A stretch of 64,000 nucleotides of DNA from Coriaria nepalensis (Eukaryota > Streptophyta > Magnoliopsida > Cucurbitales > Coriariaceae): NCBI GenBank assembly GCA_027186245.1, contig CP114490.1:4975001-5039000 (forward strand), given 5' to 3'. The notes beneath the pieces were generated by a model. That model worked only from the letters and a program-made list of their open reading frames with translations. It searched no databases and was not told where the DNA came from. Each line of letters opens with the position of its first letter. Position 1 is the stretch's first letter. The translations under genes were made by a program, and so were the position numbers. This document shows positions 1-12,669 of the stretch, one piece after another.

Positions 1-72
1 TCTTATTCCTCTTTCACTACAGCACGTATAATGAGCTCTAGCTAAGATGCATACAATTCACTTGAAGGTAGG

Positions 73-1290
73 TCAAACCTGCATAACTTGTGTAGCTTGC
101 TTAGAAAACACACGTTTCACCGTTGCGACAAACGGCTTAACCTTCTCGCAACCCTTCATAATCACGAAGAACATCACTCTATATAGCACCACCATCACAA
201 TCAAAATCACCAAATCAACCCACTTAGAATAACCCATTTCCACTTGCCAAATGCTTCTCAAAATCTCTTCACCACTAATCCTCCCCAACCCATGTTCATT
301 AGGAAAACTTAGTCCCTCAAACTCATTCTTAAACATTCCTTGATAAGCATACTTGTGAAACGCAATGTAGTAAAGAGGGTATTTCCAAAAGGGTCTTGTA
401 AGATTATTTGGAAGACGGAAGAAGCCGCCTGCTAAGATCATTACGGCTTGAATTCCAGCACCCAATATCAGTCCCATGAGAAAATTTGGTACAATGCTTG
501 CTACGATCATCATTAAGCTTTCGACGAGCATCATGCACGCAAATATGATGGATATGAAGCATAAGAAGTGTTCGGCACCGTTTTGAAGCCCGGGAAGGTA
601 GTAGGTGATTGCTCCCGGAATTACAGAGATTAGGAGGAGGAAGGGAACTGAAGAGAGTGTGTTGGCGATTACGAATGTCATTACTCCGTAGTGCCCGTTC
701 AGTCTCTCTCTTTGAAAAACCTGGATCAAGTAAATTAAGAGTAATGGACCATTAGTGATAATTATGCTTACTAAACTCTTTAATTTTTACGCATGATCGA
801 ATCGATGGCTCGAAAATATTTTGAAGTTGAGAGAGCGAACAAAAGTAGGGAAAGTACCTTCATATCCTCCACAAAAGAAGGGAATCCACCAATGGCCATG
901 AAAGTTAGGAATGAAGCAACAAACATGATGAGTGAACCCCTAGCCTGCAACAGCAATAAGTAATTAATAAATCAAATTGAGGTCATCATTAAATATTAAT
1001 CAAAGTAACTCTATATTAATTAGTTAACTTTGTCTGGTCACCTGAATTGATCCGTAGCTAGAATCGAGATCATAGAAGACAGTCGCTAGACCGACAGCCA
1101 AGGTCACGTAGATCGCTAAGCGGAACCAGTAGTAACCTAGATCTCTGCACATGTTCACGAAAGATCTTCTTGTAAGAACTGCACTCTGAGTAAGGAAGCC
1201 TGCATGGGTTTTCCTCTCTAACCCTTTACAATGTTTGGCCTGAAACACAGTTGCACTCATAAGTTCATTATTTTGTAGAGCAGGTCACTG

Positions 1291-1334
<44 letters not shown>

Positions 1335-3786
1335 CTTTCGGCATATTTCATCAACTTGTGTTTGAACTTGTTGATAACCATGAGAGGATTTGTATGATTC
1401 TACTAGGATATCAATTGCTTCCTCGGTGGGTAGTGCCCCCGATTCACCTCTTTCAACATCCTATATGTAAATACATATATATGATTAAACGTCCTGGTAA
1501 ATTATTGATTAAGAATGAATATCAAGAAGAGAATCTAGAATTGATTTCTTGAGATTCCACATAAGATTATTATTGATGTAATGTTTACGAGAATTTCTTA
1601 TGTGGATCATACATAAGACATTATTAAAACGTCAGATGACTCTCATATTAACGTACCAAGTCTCTAGTGACAACTAACAAGAACATTAGTAAAATTCATG
1701 CGTTTCTCAATCAAAATCTGTCACCTTCTCAAAATCCTTGTTTATGGTCTTAAGGAAATGATCTGATGGATTCTGAAGAGTTGGGCATGGAAAACCATTC
1801 AAAGCAAAAAACTGCAACAAAATAATGATCAAAATCGTGACAATCAAAATCAATTTTCATCTTAATTTGTTAAAAACATGCAAATTAGATCATGAAATTA
1901 TATAAATAATGACCTCATTTGCTGCAGAAGTAGGACCAAAGTACACTGTTTTCCCAGACGACAAGAGACAAAGGCTATTGAAGAGCTGGAAAACTTCATT
2001 ACTAGGCTGATGAATAGAAGCAATTATCGTTCTTTGGTGATGATCTAACCCTGCAATTCTACTCATGACGTAATACGATGCCGCACTATCGAGCCCGCTA
2101 GTCGGTTCATCAAGAAAGAGGAGATTAGGCCGAGTCAAAAGCTCAATGCAAATACTAACCCTTCTTTTTTGGCCCCCACTTATTCCTTTAGCACCCCATG
2201 ACCCTCCAATTCTTGTGTCCATTGCTTCCGTTAATCCCATCTCTTTGATTGTTTCTTCCGCTCTTTGTTTTTTCTTTGATTTCGACATTGTGTTTGGAAG
2301 TTGCAGTTGTGCCGAGTAGTAGACTGCTTCTCGAATCGTCAGCGTTGTGATTAATGTGTCTTCTTGCGTTACGTATGCCTGTGTAAAAATTATACCTTCA
2401 GTTATTAATAATCTAACTTATTATTGCAAACTGATGGTATAGCGAATACGTAACCTAAATTGTATGCTAAAACTAGATTCTAGGCATAAACTGGAGAAAG
2501 ATAAGTTTACGCATGAGCAGAGAGCTTAACACTCTCGACTCTCTCAAATCTTGGCATATACGTGTACCAAAAAGTAAAGTTAGATAATTTTTGGGGGTTG
2601 TTTATTTATTTTCTTAAATTTTGTGGGTCTTACCGAGGTTCCATAAGCAAGTGCTTCTTTATGTCCATTGATTAGTATCTCACCCACTTGTCTAGTATTT
2701 GGACCCAATCTCCCTGCAATAAATACATATAGAATCAACTAAGAAATGTGAATTTATAATAGTGGTGTGAGAATTTTTTAAGGTATGCCTTTTTTTTTTT
2801 TTTAAAGAGTTTTTGGAACTATATTCCTTTGTTTTAGGAATTAATAATTCAAACTCGTGTGTGTATTTCACTATTCCAATTTCAGAATTTGTAGAAAAAA
2901 AAGAAAAAAATAATCAATTTTATGAACACAATAACAAGTCTTTGGACTTTTGTTTCATTTAGAATTGATCAATTACTCTCAATATATCACTTTCTTCTTA
3001 AAATAGGTCTCTAGCTTAGATAACATCTATAAGTAGTAATATAATTAATAAATAACTTAATAAGTCACTAAAAATTAACATAAAATCAATATTTTCATTT
3101 TCATTTTTCAATTTTATTTATTTATTTATTAAAATTATAAGAAGAATCATGCACAATTTTTATTGACGAAGGAAATTGAGTCCTAACTTTGTAAGACTCT
3201 TGACACATCTGCAGTGCAATGAAATTTTAAATTTAGTTATTATTCAGCCAAGCCAAAAAAAAAAAAAAATGAAAGCTCGATATTTAGCTAAAGCATCTGC
3301 TGCTACATGATTAACTCCTCTTCGAGTATACGTAAAGTTATTATGGCTAGGCTAATTGTTAGATAACTGTACGTACCCTTAAGGCTTAAAAGTCTTTCAA
3401 GAAGTAGCTTTACAAGATTGATGGAACTATGCATTTTGGAAAGAGACGAAGAATGCATACCAAATTAGCAGAAAAATGAAAACTAATTTCATTGGTTATT
3501 TATTTATTTATTTATTTTATTTTATTTTTCCTTCAAATTAATTAGTACCTGCTAAAGTGTCGAGAAGAGTAGATTTGCCACAACCAGAAGGACCCATAAT
3601 GGCAAGCATTTCTCCTGGCTTTGCAAAACCAGTTATGCCTTGGAGAATTGATCTGCCAACACCCTTCCCACTTGAAACCGTTACTCTCAAATCCTTCCAT
3701 GTTAATGAAACTCCGCCGACGATCTCCTCCGTCCGATCATCATGCATCACAACATCTCTCATGTTCTCCATCTCTACTGAATCCAT
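73..3786 (-). CDS. ABC transporter G family half-transporter (ABCG11/WBC11-like clade)
   Basis: Eight exons on the minus strand join in frame: 3549-3786, 2634-2713, 1914-2378, 1725-1811, 1335-1460, 1042-1239, 858-944 and 73-720. All junctions are GT-AG and the product is 642 residues, normal for a half-size ABCG. The nucleotide-binding domain comes first: Walker [10 protein letters not shown] (65-73), signature ISGGQKRR (172-179), Walker B LLFLDEP (192-198). The membrane domain follows, with the family motif [12 protein letters not shown] and several hydrophobic segments. NBD-first order and close resemblance to the ABCG11 clade are visible. Known members export cutin, wax, suberin or sporopollenin lipid precursors at the plasma membrane, usually as dimers; the substrate here is inferred only at clade level. 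The start is the first ATG, just ahead of the acidic N-terminus typical of the group. The first intron is the longest and holds a LINE relic. The exact orthologue is uncertain. Confidence 0.93.
1291..1330. repeat. (TA)n microsatellite in an ABCG intron
   Basis: About 19 TA units fill roughly 40% of the 95-bp intron between ABCG exons 5 and 6 and lie almost against the donor site at 1333-1334. The array is a likely length polymorphism and may affect splicing of this very short intron. Confidence 0.9.
3265..3350 (-). pseudogene. LINE-type RNase H C-terminal relic in ABCG intron 1
   Basis: The minus strand reads [16 protein letters not shown], matching the conserved end of the RNase H domain of plant non-LTR retrotransposons (RR-x-NxxADxLAK). 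It lies next to an A-rich tract. No other LINE coding sequence is recognisable nearby, so this is a short fossil inside the 835-bp intron. Confidence 0.6.
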
Positions 3787-5375
3787 ACTGAAAATTATAA
3801 GAGAGAGTTGGGTTTTAGTGAATTATTTTTTATTTGCTTCGTGAAGGAACCGAGTGTAAGAATTTAAAGGGAGTCGTTTCGTTGCTGTGGAAATAACAGT
3901 AATCATGAGATGTTTTTCACGTGGGCGAGTTTTGTTTCTTTCTTTAGACAAAGCGTGGGATTGTGGGGGGGAAAAATGTCAAATCGATGTTGTAAATACT
4001 ACGTACTATGTATTAATGTTTATGGTCTGTGATTCCAATGGAGCCACGTCCAAACACGTGTCCATGCAAAATATCTTCAACTAGAAGACGGAACGAAGTT
4101 TGTTGGTGGCGTTATATGAATACAAAGACAATACATATGAAACATAAATGAGATAAATGTATGAGCTCCTTCTTTCGAGGAAACCTATATCTCATATCTG
4201 CATAGAAACAGTATACCAGCATTTATACAGAATTAAGTAGATGGATTCGATTCAGATTTTTGTTATCTATCCAAATTTTTTGTAGATTTTTATGTTTAAT
4301 TCAGTTTAGATGAGTCCAGGCAACAGTTAGTTAGTAGGTTTTTTTTTTTTTTTTTTTTTTTTTTCTTACAGTGTAATTTAAGATCTTCAGATAGCTATTA
4401 ATTATTATCCGACTAATATCCATGCGATTAACTGTAAACACCAAAAATTGCAGACCTCTTTTTAAGGCTGAGGTTTGAATGGCCTCAAAAAATACTCTTT
4501 ATAATATTAACCTCGAAAGAGTATTCAGTTCATGACATCAGAAACTCGAAAGAACAAATTATTTTACATGACATCAGCAGTGACAACTGCACTTGACCGG
4601 GACGGCAGGGACGCTGTCGCTCCAGTGTCGCTGAATCTCCTGACGTGGCATCCCTAGTTAGATTTTCAGGGAGAGAGAAACGAGAGAAAAAAAAAAACCA
4701 GTGAAATAAAATAAAACATGCATGCCAAAGGGAACACGCAAGTAAATTACTCAATTGTAATCACACGCGCGCGTTCATAATAATAACACACCTAACACGA
4801 CAGTTTCCTTCATGTAATTTGACTTTTGAGTCGATTAGGGGATAAGTATGTCCGGCTGCGGACCAGATTTAATTTTTATTTGATTATTATTATTTATTTT
4901 TATCTACCTTTTCCTCTTAAATTTAATAATTAAAATATATATCATATTAAAATTATTTATATTAATATAAAAATTTAAATAATTAATATATAAGTTATAT
5001 AAGATATTTTACGGATTGAAATTTTTTTCTTTTATACAATACGTTAAAATTATTTTCAAACTAAGTTCTTTTATTTTTTCAAGATCAAATTAAATTTTTT
5101 CCATTCATAAATCGAGTTCTGTTCCCACACCAAAATTTTTTACTTTTCCTAGACTAAGTTTAATTTCTTCATTCACAGACCCAATTTCCTTTCAAAATCT
5201 AAGTGACACTTCTCTAATTCTTTGATCAAAATGAATGACTAAGATTTTATTATAGGAACATATATAGAGAAAGCGAATAAGGATTGAATCAACTCCCTTT
5301 TTCTAGGTCTGCAATCTGGATTGAAGTTTCGAACCACTCACTCAATTGTCTTCTTTCGATTAAATTCTTTATCCG
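3787..5375. other. Spacer upstream of the ABCG gene
   Basis: This holds the ABCG promoter side and AT-rich sequence. A pure T run of about 24 bases lies at 4341-4364. Short open frames such as 4530-4754 on minus have no family resemblance. No gene is supported. Confidence 0.6.
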
Positions 5376-5863
5376 TGTCAAATTTTATTATATATTCACT
5401 GACTTTTATACGTAAAATATAAAAAATATAAAAATAAAGTGGGAGTTACCACCTATGATTTTTTCCAAAATTTAAATTAGTTTTATGATTGGAGTGATAA
5501 ATCAATCAAACAATTAGAGTGGTCTACTCGTAAGTATGTACCTTGTTGGTCGCATATGATGGAATATTTATTGGTTTTATCTAATAAAGTCTTTTTAATT
5601 TGAAACTCTCTTGTTGATTAAGTTTATTAAGATTACATTCGATTTGGGTGCTTATCCGATGAAAGGTCAGACCATTATCCTCTTATGAGGTAATCTTGCA
5701 CCTAACATGCTTTAGGTCTTACAAGCGATGCACTTTGCGACATTCCTAGGATGATGGGCACTGGGCCCTTTAGGCGATATGTCTCGTCTTGTTACTAGGT
5801 TGTTGCACCTTTAAATCTAGCATAGACTCGAACCCAAGTTGAACGAGTATTTTTATCCTCACA
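5376..5863 (-). repeat. Gypsy LTR, 3' copy in element orientation
   Basis: It aligns by eye over its whole length with 11074-11570. Shared landmarks are the TGTCAAATTTT edge, a GTTACCACC block, ATGGGCACT(A/G)GGCCCT and CCCAAGTTGAA. Divergence is heavy, with many substitutions and small indels. Confidence 0.8.
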
Positions 5864-6039
5864 AGCTAGCCCCTTGGCATGCGATGTTGCATGTCGGGTT
5901 GTGCTATAAATTTTTATATGTGCTTTTGCAAGTTGAATAGTTAGAATTCATCTTAGTAGGAAGTTTCTCATTAGTTGATGCAAGAGGAGAGAGAGAGTAT
6001 CAATATATCATTGTTTCCTCTTTATTTTTCACTATTTCA

Positions 6040-8125
6040 CTTTTTGCAAAACTCTTTCTTTTCTCTCTTCCCTCTTCCTTTTTTTTCTCTTATGGGTCCC
6101 TCCCAAATCCGACCACCTATCTCCTCTCTTTTTGGTAGTGAAGTTTGAACATTCTACTTTATTGTTCTTTTTCTTACATTGAAGGTTTTTATCATTCGGG
6201 ATTGTGGGTCTTTCTTCACCGCGGGTCTCTTTCTCCCTCTTCCCTGTTTAGCGTCCTCCTCCCTTGGCTCGGCTGTGGCTGCTAAGCGTGAAGTGGTCGA
6301 TGAATGCTTTCTTCGTGTATCCCTCTTTTTTTTTTCACTTTTGTTGGCCAATGTGGTGTTGCTTGGCCTAAGTGTTTGGTCAACTTAGTAGTCGTTGGCT
6401 TAAGTGTTTATCAAAAAATACAAAGTCCGCATTTTGATTATGTTTTTCACTTGCTAGGTGATTCGTCAACTTTACTTGTCACCTCATCATGAATCCTCCT
6501 CAACCCGCTAGTGGGTCTTCTTCCTCAACCTCAATCCTTCATTCTTCTATCACCCTGTCGACTTCAAGCACTCTTTCAGGTACCCATTAGTTATTTAATC
6601 AACATTTGATTAATTTTGATTTATAAAAATTTAATTAATAACCTGACTCATTAACTCTTTAATGTCTGATTATTAAGTATGAACTTTTAGAATAATTTTA
6701 TAATTAAATAAAAGTTTCTATGTAACTTAATAATTTTTAATTAATTAAATTTCACGTATAGTTATGCTAGCAGAGCTGTATGACATAAATTAATAAATTA
6801 ATAATTATTATTTTACCCCTAAAATGGTTTTAGTCCATTTTTCCTTTTTCTCTAATGAAACTTTAAATGTCTTACTCCGAATCTTATGTGTGTGACCGAT
6901 TAGGTTCTACCTTACGCCGGCATGAGGATTTTATAAACACTTTTTATGATTTTATTTAATTTCAAATTAAATTAATTTAATTTAAAATAACCTTTTAAAT
7001 TAAACAGTTAACTTAATTATCTCATGATTAATTAACGTTAAACCTTTAAGTTAAGATTGACTTCTAGTAAAATATCAAAACTATCCGGGAGATGAGAAGG
7101 TCATCTTCCGAAAGAACCTGTTTGTGACCATCATCGTATACTTACAATAACAATCTTTCCATCTCGCTAATATCTCGATTCGTCATAGGGCATGATTTAA
7201 CTGTTAAACTTAATAAAAAAATCATGTAGACCATCATACCTTTTGAACATCAAAAATGAATTTACTAAAACTCCTTTTCAAACCATACTACTTTGTAAAG
7301 ATTTTGTTTTTTTGAATAAAGTATATAATTCATAGGACTTTATTCCAAATACAGAAGTGATGGATTCGCTCTTGATCACTCATAATCCTTCTCGCACAAT
7401 ACTTTATACCAAATGGTTTACCTATGTTCACTAATGGTTAGGGCTAATAGAAATGATGTTAAAGTATGAAATTTGATACTCAAGGAAACCATGGTGTCTC
7501 AGGTCGGAAGATCACATATAAAATAGTCAATATTAATTACTATTAAGAATTATTTAAGTTTCACGTTCAGTATCTGTAGTCTCTACTAAGCGCTCACGTA
7601 ATCATCATGGTGTTTAACTAACACCACTGGCTGTGAGATTGGTCACCTCAAACTTAGGTGATGAACTATATAATTGTCTATCCAGATCAATTGATATCCA
7701 TTCTCAAGATTCTATGCCAATGAACCGTTTATATTTTAAGAGCTTTTAGTGACTCAAATTTTTACTACCATGATCTCTATCATGATCTTCAAAATGCATA
7801 ACTTAAGATACTAGACTTTAATGATATGCAGATATAGAAAATATAATATTAATTTCAACATAATTAATAACATGATAAATAGTAATTGACTTTTATTAAT
7901 GATAATAAATAATATCTTGTTAATATTCGCATAAATATAGTATCACTTAAAATATTTGCTCCATTAGGTTAAAATCTGATTGGCTTAACATGCATACACT
8001 TTCCCGATATTGACGTCAAGCTATTATAGTTTGGGGACAAAGAGTTTTCTTATGAGGATGATGCTGAGTAGGAGCTAGAGAAGGATATTGATGATGGTGA
8101 GAATCTTATTGGGGTTGACTCTCCT
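6040..8125 (+). pseudogene. Possible antisense gene remnant in the gypsy element
   Basis: On the strand opposite gag, a TATA-like sequence near 5910 is followed by a pyrimidine-rich leader. An ATG at 6490 opens a Ser/Thr/Pro-rich stretch (MNPPQPASGSSSS and on) up to a possible splice site near 6580. At 8035-8130 an acidic tail (EDD, ELEKDIDDGEN) ends in a stop. The 1.4 kb between is AT-rich and looks like an intron or a later insertion. Tat-lineage elements are known to carry antisense ORFs between pol and the 3' LTR, which is where this sits. The call is positional and tentative. Confidence 0.35.
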
Positions 8126-8504
8126 CATGTGTAGTGGTTCGATGGTGGAACCCCTTGATCTTTTGCTATATTTCTTTTATTTTGGACATTACTCTTTGTA
8201 TGCCTTTCTTTCTACCAAATTGCGCTTTTGTATCTCTTTTTAACGGATGCTCTTTTGTGGCTTTTTATGTGTGTGGGTTTTTCAGCTTTATGAATGCTTT
8301 TGAATATTTTGGTAGCTCATTTCCCTCTTGAAAATTTAGCATAATCAATTCTTTACTTAGAAAAATTTTCCTTTAGCTCAATATCGTTATCTATTTTCTT
8401 TGTGTTAATCATTTCCTTTGTTAATCGGCTTTAGCTGAGTCTTTGAAAAGTGAAGAAATTTCTCTCTTTTTATCCTTTTTTTTTTGTGGACCGAGCATGT
8501 TGGG

Positions 8505-8660
8505 GTCGTTTGGCCTCAATAGTTATGGCCACATGAGCTTCGATGTTAAGGCCGTTCGACCTCAATATGTCGAGGCCACTTCAGCTTCGGGGTTGAGGCC
8601 TTGTGACCTTGATGCTGAGGCTACTTGGGCTTTGGCTGAGGCTTGAGTATGCCTCATTGA
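8505..8660. repeat. Short tandem array of 21-24-bp AGGCC units
   Basis: Successive units begin AGGCC or AGGCT and shorten from 24 to 21 bases. They alternate between a GTTCGACCTC-like and an ACTTCAGCTTC-like interior, giving a higher-order period near 46 bp. The array lies in the internal part of the gypsy element. Confidence 0.6.
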
Positions 8661-9249
8661 TGAGGCCGAAAAGGGATATGCCACCTTCCTTTTCTTAGTG
8701 TCTTAGCATGCCAAGCTTTATTCTTCTATGTCTACTATATTAAGGGTTATGTCTTAGGATTTATATGGATTCCTTTTAGTGCCTATGTCTCCAAGATCTC
8801 TATGAATTTATTTTGTTTTGAGGCTTAACTAAGTTCCTCAACTTTGGTCTAAGCTCTTTAAGAGCTTTGCAACCTACTTGGTCTTTTCAACTCAGTTGTC
8901 TTTTTATGAGGGCATGCCTATTTTAATCGTAGTCGCATAAACCTTATTCTTACACAAGTTTTTTGCGAAATAAATTTTACTGAAACTTTTGGTGAATAAA
9001 AAACACTAGGCATTAGGACTAAACTAGGCACGACCTTGAAAAATAAATAAAAGAAGTTAGTTTTGTTGATGTGTTGTCGTGCGATGTTGGAGGTGATCTT
9101 CTACATGCAATTGTCTTCCTGGCCCTGTGGCCTCTCTAGTGCCTAGGTTAGGCTCTTCTAGTGATTTGGCGACCGATAACATACATGTGGCATATTCGTC
9201 TTGTAACATTACCTTATCTTCTCTTGAGCAAGGTAACATAGTATTCTCT

Positions 9250-10560
9250 TAAATTTTATTGGCTTCCTCGGACTACATTGAGACCACCCCTTTGAGGGCT
9301 TTCACTGAGGGCCTCCTCAGAATCACTTTGTACCTAGATTGGATGTTCGCGATAAAAAAATTGACCACAATACTAGTTTGGCATAGTTCTTCACCCACCA
9401 TTATTGGCAACCACATCATTTCTTCTAAATAGACTAACCTACCTGAAATTCCTGATAATGGGATCTTTGATGATCTTAGCTTGGCATTACATATGCCCAT
9501 CTCTTGGAAAATAGAAAATGTGATGACGTTGACTGAGCTTCCGATGTTGACCAAAAGTCTATGGATAATGGTAGTTCCTATGTTAGCCGTTATGATTAAA
9601 ACATCATTGAGTGGAAATGTGACCCCTCTCTCATATTTTTTCGTGACAAACTCTTGGAAAAAATCACGTTGGATCAAAACTTCTATTTTTTTTTAGTTGG
9701 GTGATAACAGTTTCCCGTTCGATGGTCGTGGTCGCCATGAGAGTAACAATACAAATTCGTGTTTCTTCTTCTAGGGTTCGCTTTTAGTAACAGGGGCTTT
9801 TTGAAGATATATTGATTTTCATACTTGGAGAAGATCATATCAGCACTGGCGGTCAAGGGTGTTAAGTTCTCCAACTTGTAGTTTGGGTGAGAATCCTCGT
9901 CCTTTCGATCTGGAATTCTCTTTTGGTGCCTCTTCTTGTCCTCTTCTCTACTGTCATTCTTCCTTTTTCTAGAGATTTCATTAAGGCCGAGTATGCTCTC
10001 AACTGGAATTTATACAGCCGATTGGTCACCCCAATCCTACTCGACTCATCCACAGCTTTGTGGAGGGTCTTTGGGCTTTTGTCTATTGTGGATTTGAGGA
10101 ACTTTTTATTCAACACTCAATTCATAAATGTGTGAATGACTCCTGGGTCACTTGGATTCTTGCACCTTTGTTCTGCTTTATTAAACATGTCATCGAAGTT
10201 TAAGAGATGTTCTCCTTATTCCTATTTGACTGATTGTAGGCTCGTCAACGAGAAGTGAATATTTTATGCTAAAATGAAATTAGTGAGAAAAAGGTTGTCG
10301 AGCTTCTCAAAAGAACCCATTAATCTTAAAGCTGGCCCTTTAAACCACTCCTTCATCATGCCTTCTAGGGTAGTGGAGAATGATTGGCACATTACATTCT
10401 CTACCATCCCTTGAAGCTCCATTATGATCCTAATGACTCGATATGATCCTTTGAATCTCTAGTTCCATCATAGGTCCAAATTTAGGGGTTCTTGAACTTC
10501 TGTGGTATATCAGTTTCCATTATCTTCTTGGTACATGGGCTGCTCTTTTTCATAACCGAC
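9250..10560 (-). pseudogene. Gypsy gag-protease relic
   Basis: Read on minus from about 10500: a gag capsid segment (YDGTRDSKDHIES, then MMELQGMVENVMCQSFSTT and WFKGP after tolerating stops), then a degenerate CCHC knuckle region near 9690-9760 (YCYSHGDHDHRTGNC), then a retropepsin-like domain at 9273-9677. The protease active site reads NIGSS where DTGSS is expected, so the catalytic aspartate is lost; the ILRRP motif near its end matches ILGRP. Stops and frame changes occur throughout the gag part. Not functional. Confidence 0.85.
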
Positions 10561-11046
10561 TGCGTGAAAGTTGGGACCCTCTTACTCTACTGAATTTATG
10601 AGTTCTTTAAACTTTTTAGTTAAGTCATCGGGTCAAGAGAATGCCTCTTCCGCTCTTTATTCATATTTCCCCTCAAAAGGTCATTGTTCCTTGATGAAGA
10701 GGAACTATTATCACTAGCGTCACGCCCTTCTTCATGACTAGTCAGCCTATGCCTGACAACCATGAAAGCAATAATCTCTTTCTTCATATGTGCATTATTG
10801 TTACTGTTTGCTCAGTGACACGTTTCGCACAATTTCAGTGATATCCTCATGTGTGGGCTCTTGGGCGCGAATCTAGGCCCCTGCCCAACGTTGCTTGACT
10901 AGTCTTCCTTAGATGGTTGCTAGTACATCTTGAAGACTAACTTGGAGTGTCGCCTTGAAGGGGACCACTTAGCCGTTGTTCTCTATGATCATATTCATAA
11001 TGCAACTCACTTATGTGAACTTTTGATCTAGAAAGGAAATTGGCGT

Positions 11047-11064
11047 GCGCCATTGTTGGTGCCA
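11047..11064 (-). other. Putative primer-binding site of the gypsy element
   Basis: On minus the sequence TGGCACCAACAATGGCGC begins 9 bases inside the right LTR edge. It starts with TGG, as expected for pairing with a tRNA 3' end (CCA). The particular tRNA cannot be named. Confidence 0.45.
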
Positions 11065-11073
11065 AAGTGCTAA

Positions 11074-11570
11074 TGTCAAATTTTGTCCAAGAGTATGTCC
11101 ATGAAGTCAGACCTACAAAATAGTGAAAAAAAAGGAAGGGAAGGTAGGGGTTACCACCGACGAACCCCTTGCGATACTTAAGTTAGTAATATGATCAGAG
11201 TAATAAATCAAAATAATTAGAGTTGTGTGCTCATGAGCGTGTGTACCTTAATGGTTGCATAGGGGAGTATTTTTACATAATTTACCTAATAGTCTTTTTT
11301 AATCAAAACTCTCTTATTGATGGAGTTTGTTAGAATTCCACCTGATTTGGGTACTCATCTAATGAGATTGTGGATAGGCTAGACCTCATCCTTTAGTGAG
11401 ATAGTCTTAGGCCTTACGTGCTCTGGGCATTTTGGGTGATGCATTTTGGAGCATTCATAGGCCGATGGGCACTAGGCCCTCTAGGCCGCATCGCCTTATT
11501 AGTGGGTTGTAGCCTCTTAATTCTAATATGAAACCTAGCCCAAGTTGAATGGATATTTTAGTCCTCATCA
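11074..11570 (-). repeat. Gypsy LTR, 5' copy in element orientation
   Basis: Partner of 5376-5863. It starts TGATGAGGACTAAAATATCC on minus and ends with AAATTTGACA beside the primer-binding-like site. Confidence 0.8.
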
Positions 11571-12669
11571 CTCTTGTTAATTATTCCAAGAAACTACTTT
11601 CTTTACATAATCATTAAATATTATCATAACGAGAGAGTAATGGTTAAATAAGAAGTTATAAAAATTACAATATGTATATAGTTTATAATTGTGACATATT
11701 ATAATTATAAATATTTTTCATATACATCGTATTACTCACTAAATAAGTCACTTTTATAATTGTGAGAGATTTTAACATGTCAAATAATCATACATAATAT
11801 ACATTTAAAATAAAATAAAATAAAATAAAATCTCTAAAGCAAATCTCATGAAAAATATTCGATAAAAAATTTACAATCGTCGAGCTAATCAATTTGAACA
11901 TATTTGTTGTGGGGAAAAAGAAAGACAGTTGGTTTGACTTTTCTTTGTACAAATTGTGTTTCTTTTGCTTTAGATACAAATTTATGATGATTCGGATTCA
12001 GCATTTCAGATTGTCCATAGGGTCCAAATCGATACAGATCGTTTGGGATTAATAAAAATCAACCACTAACTATATTCTTTCTTACATGTCATTTATCATA
12101 TAAACCTAAATAATTTATTTACCCCCATTTTTTTAACAAAATATTCAACTACATCTTAAAAAAATTAATAATTAAAATTAATTTTTATTCCATAAATTTG
12201 GATTGGTCGTCATTTGTACCAATCCAAATCCAATTTATCAATACTAGTATAAACTGTTTCTTGTTTGTCATAAGAAGAATATTCAATCATAAATCATGTT
12301 CAAGCTCCAATCCAGTTTACATATACATAATTCACACAAGATAATGAAACGATTAAACCGCAGTTTGTGTGAACCAGAGCTCGAGTTAATAATGCTGATT
12401 TAGAGAACATCATACATACCGGGAAGAGACATCTACTGTGGTTTCGAGTCTTCATATAATTACGTACTTAAGTTCAGCTTGTATTATTACACTTCGCAAT
12501 TGAATAACTAAGCTTAAATTTCTCAAAATTTAACCCCTCCCCCCCCAAAAAAAAACAAAAAAAATTTGAAAATTTTCCTCAGATGATAAAACTGTAAATC
12601 TCCTCTGCTAGGATCAAAAGGCATTCTACGATGCGAAAAAATTCGGGTTATACTTACGTAAATATGAAG
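11571..12669. other. Spacer between the gypsy element and DiT1
   Basis: AT-rich sequence with TAAAA-type short repeats near 11810-11830 and a C/A-rich run near 12540. The DiT1 3' untranslated region must lie at the right edge. No gene seen. Confidence 0.6.

Larger units (their letters stand above)
5376..11570 (-). mobile_element. Decayed Ty3/gypsy LTR retrotransposon
   Basis: Two diverged direct repeats of about 490 bp bound the element: 5376-5863 and 11074-11570. Read on minus, both begin TG, followed by a GAGGA-(C)TAAAATA-like stretch, and both end in AAATTTGACA. A primer-binding-like TGGCACC sequence follows the right LTR, then a gag and protease relic, all on minus. Reverse transcriptase and integrase were not recognised, so most of pol is deleted or unrecognisable. 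The half farthest from gag holds a possible plus-strand gene, as in Tat-lineage elements. No matching target duplication was found at the outer edges, so the element is old or rearranged. Confidence 0.82.

Noticed and set aside
6154..6492. Overlapping open frames on both strands of 60-70 codons
   Set aside because: Low-complexity Lys/Arg or Leu/Phe composition, no motif, and located inside the gypsy element.
5371..11575. Target-site duplication for the gypsy element
   Set aside because: Flanks ATCCG and CTCTT do not match, so no duplication is claimed.
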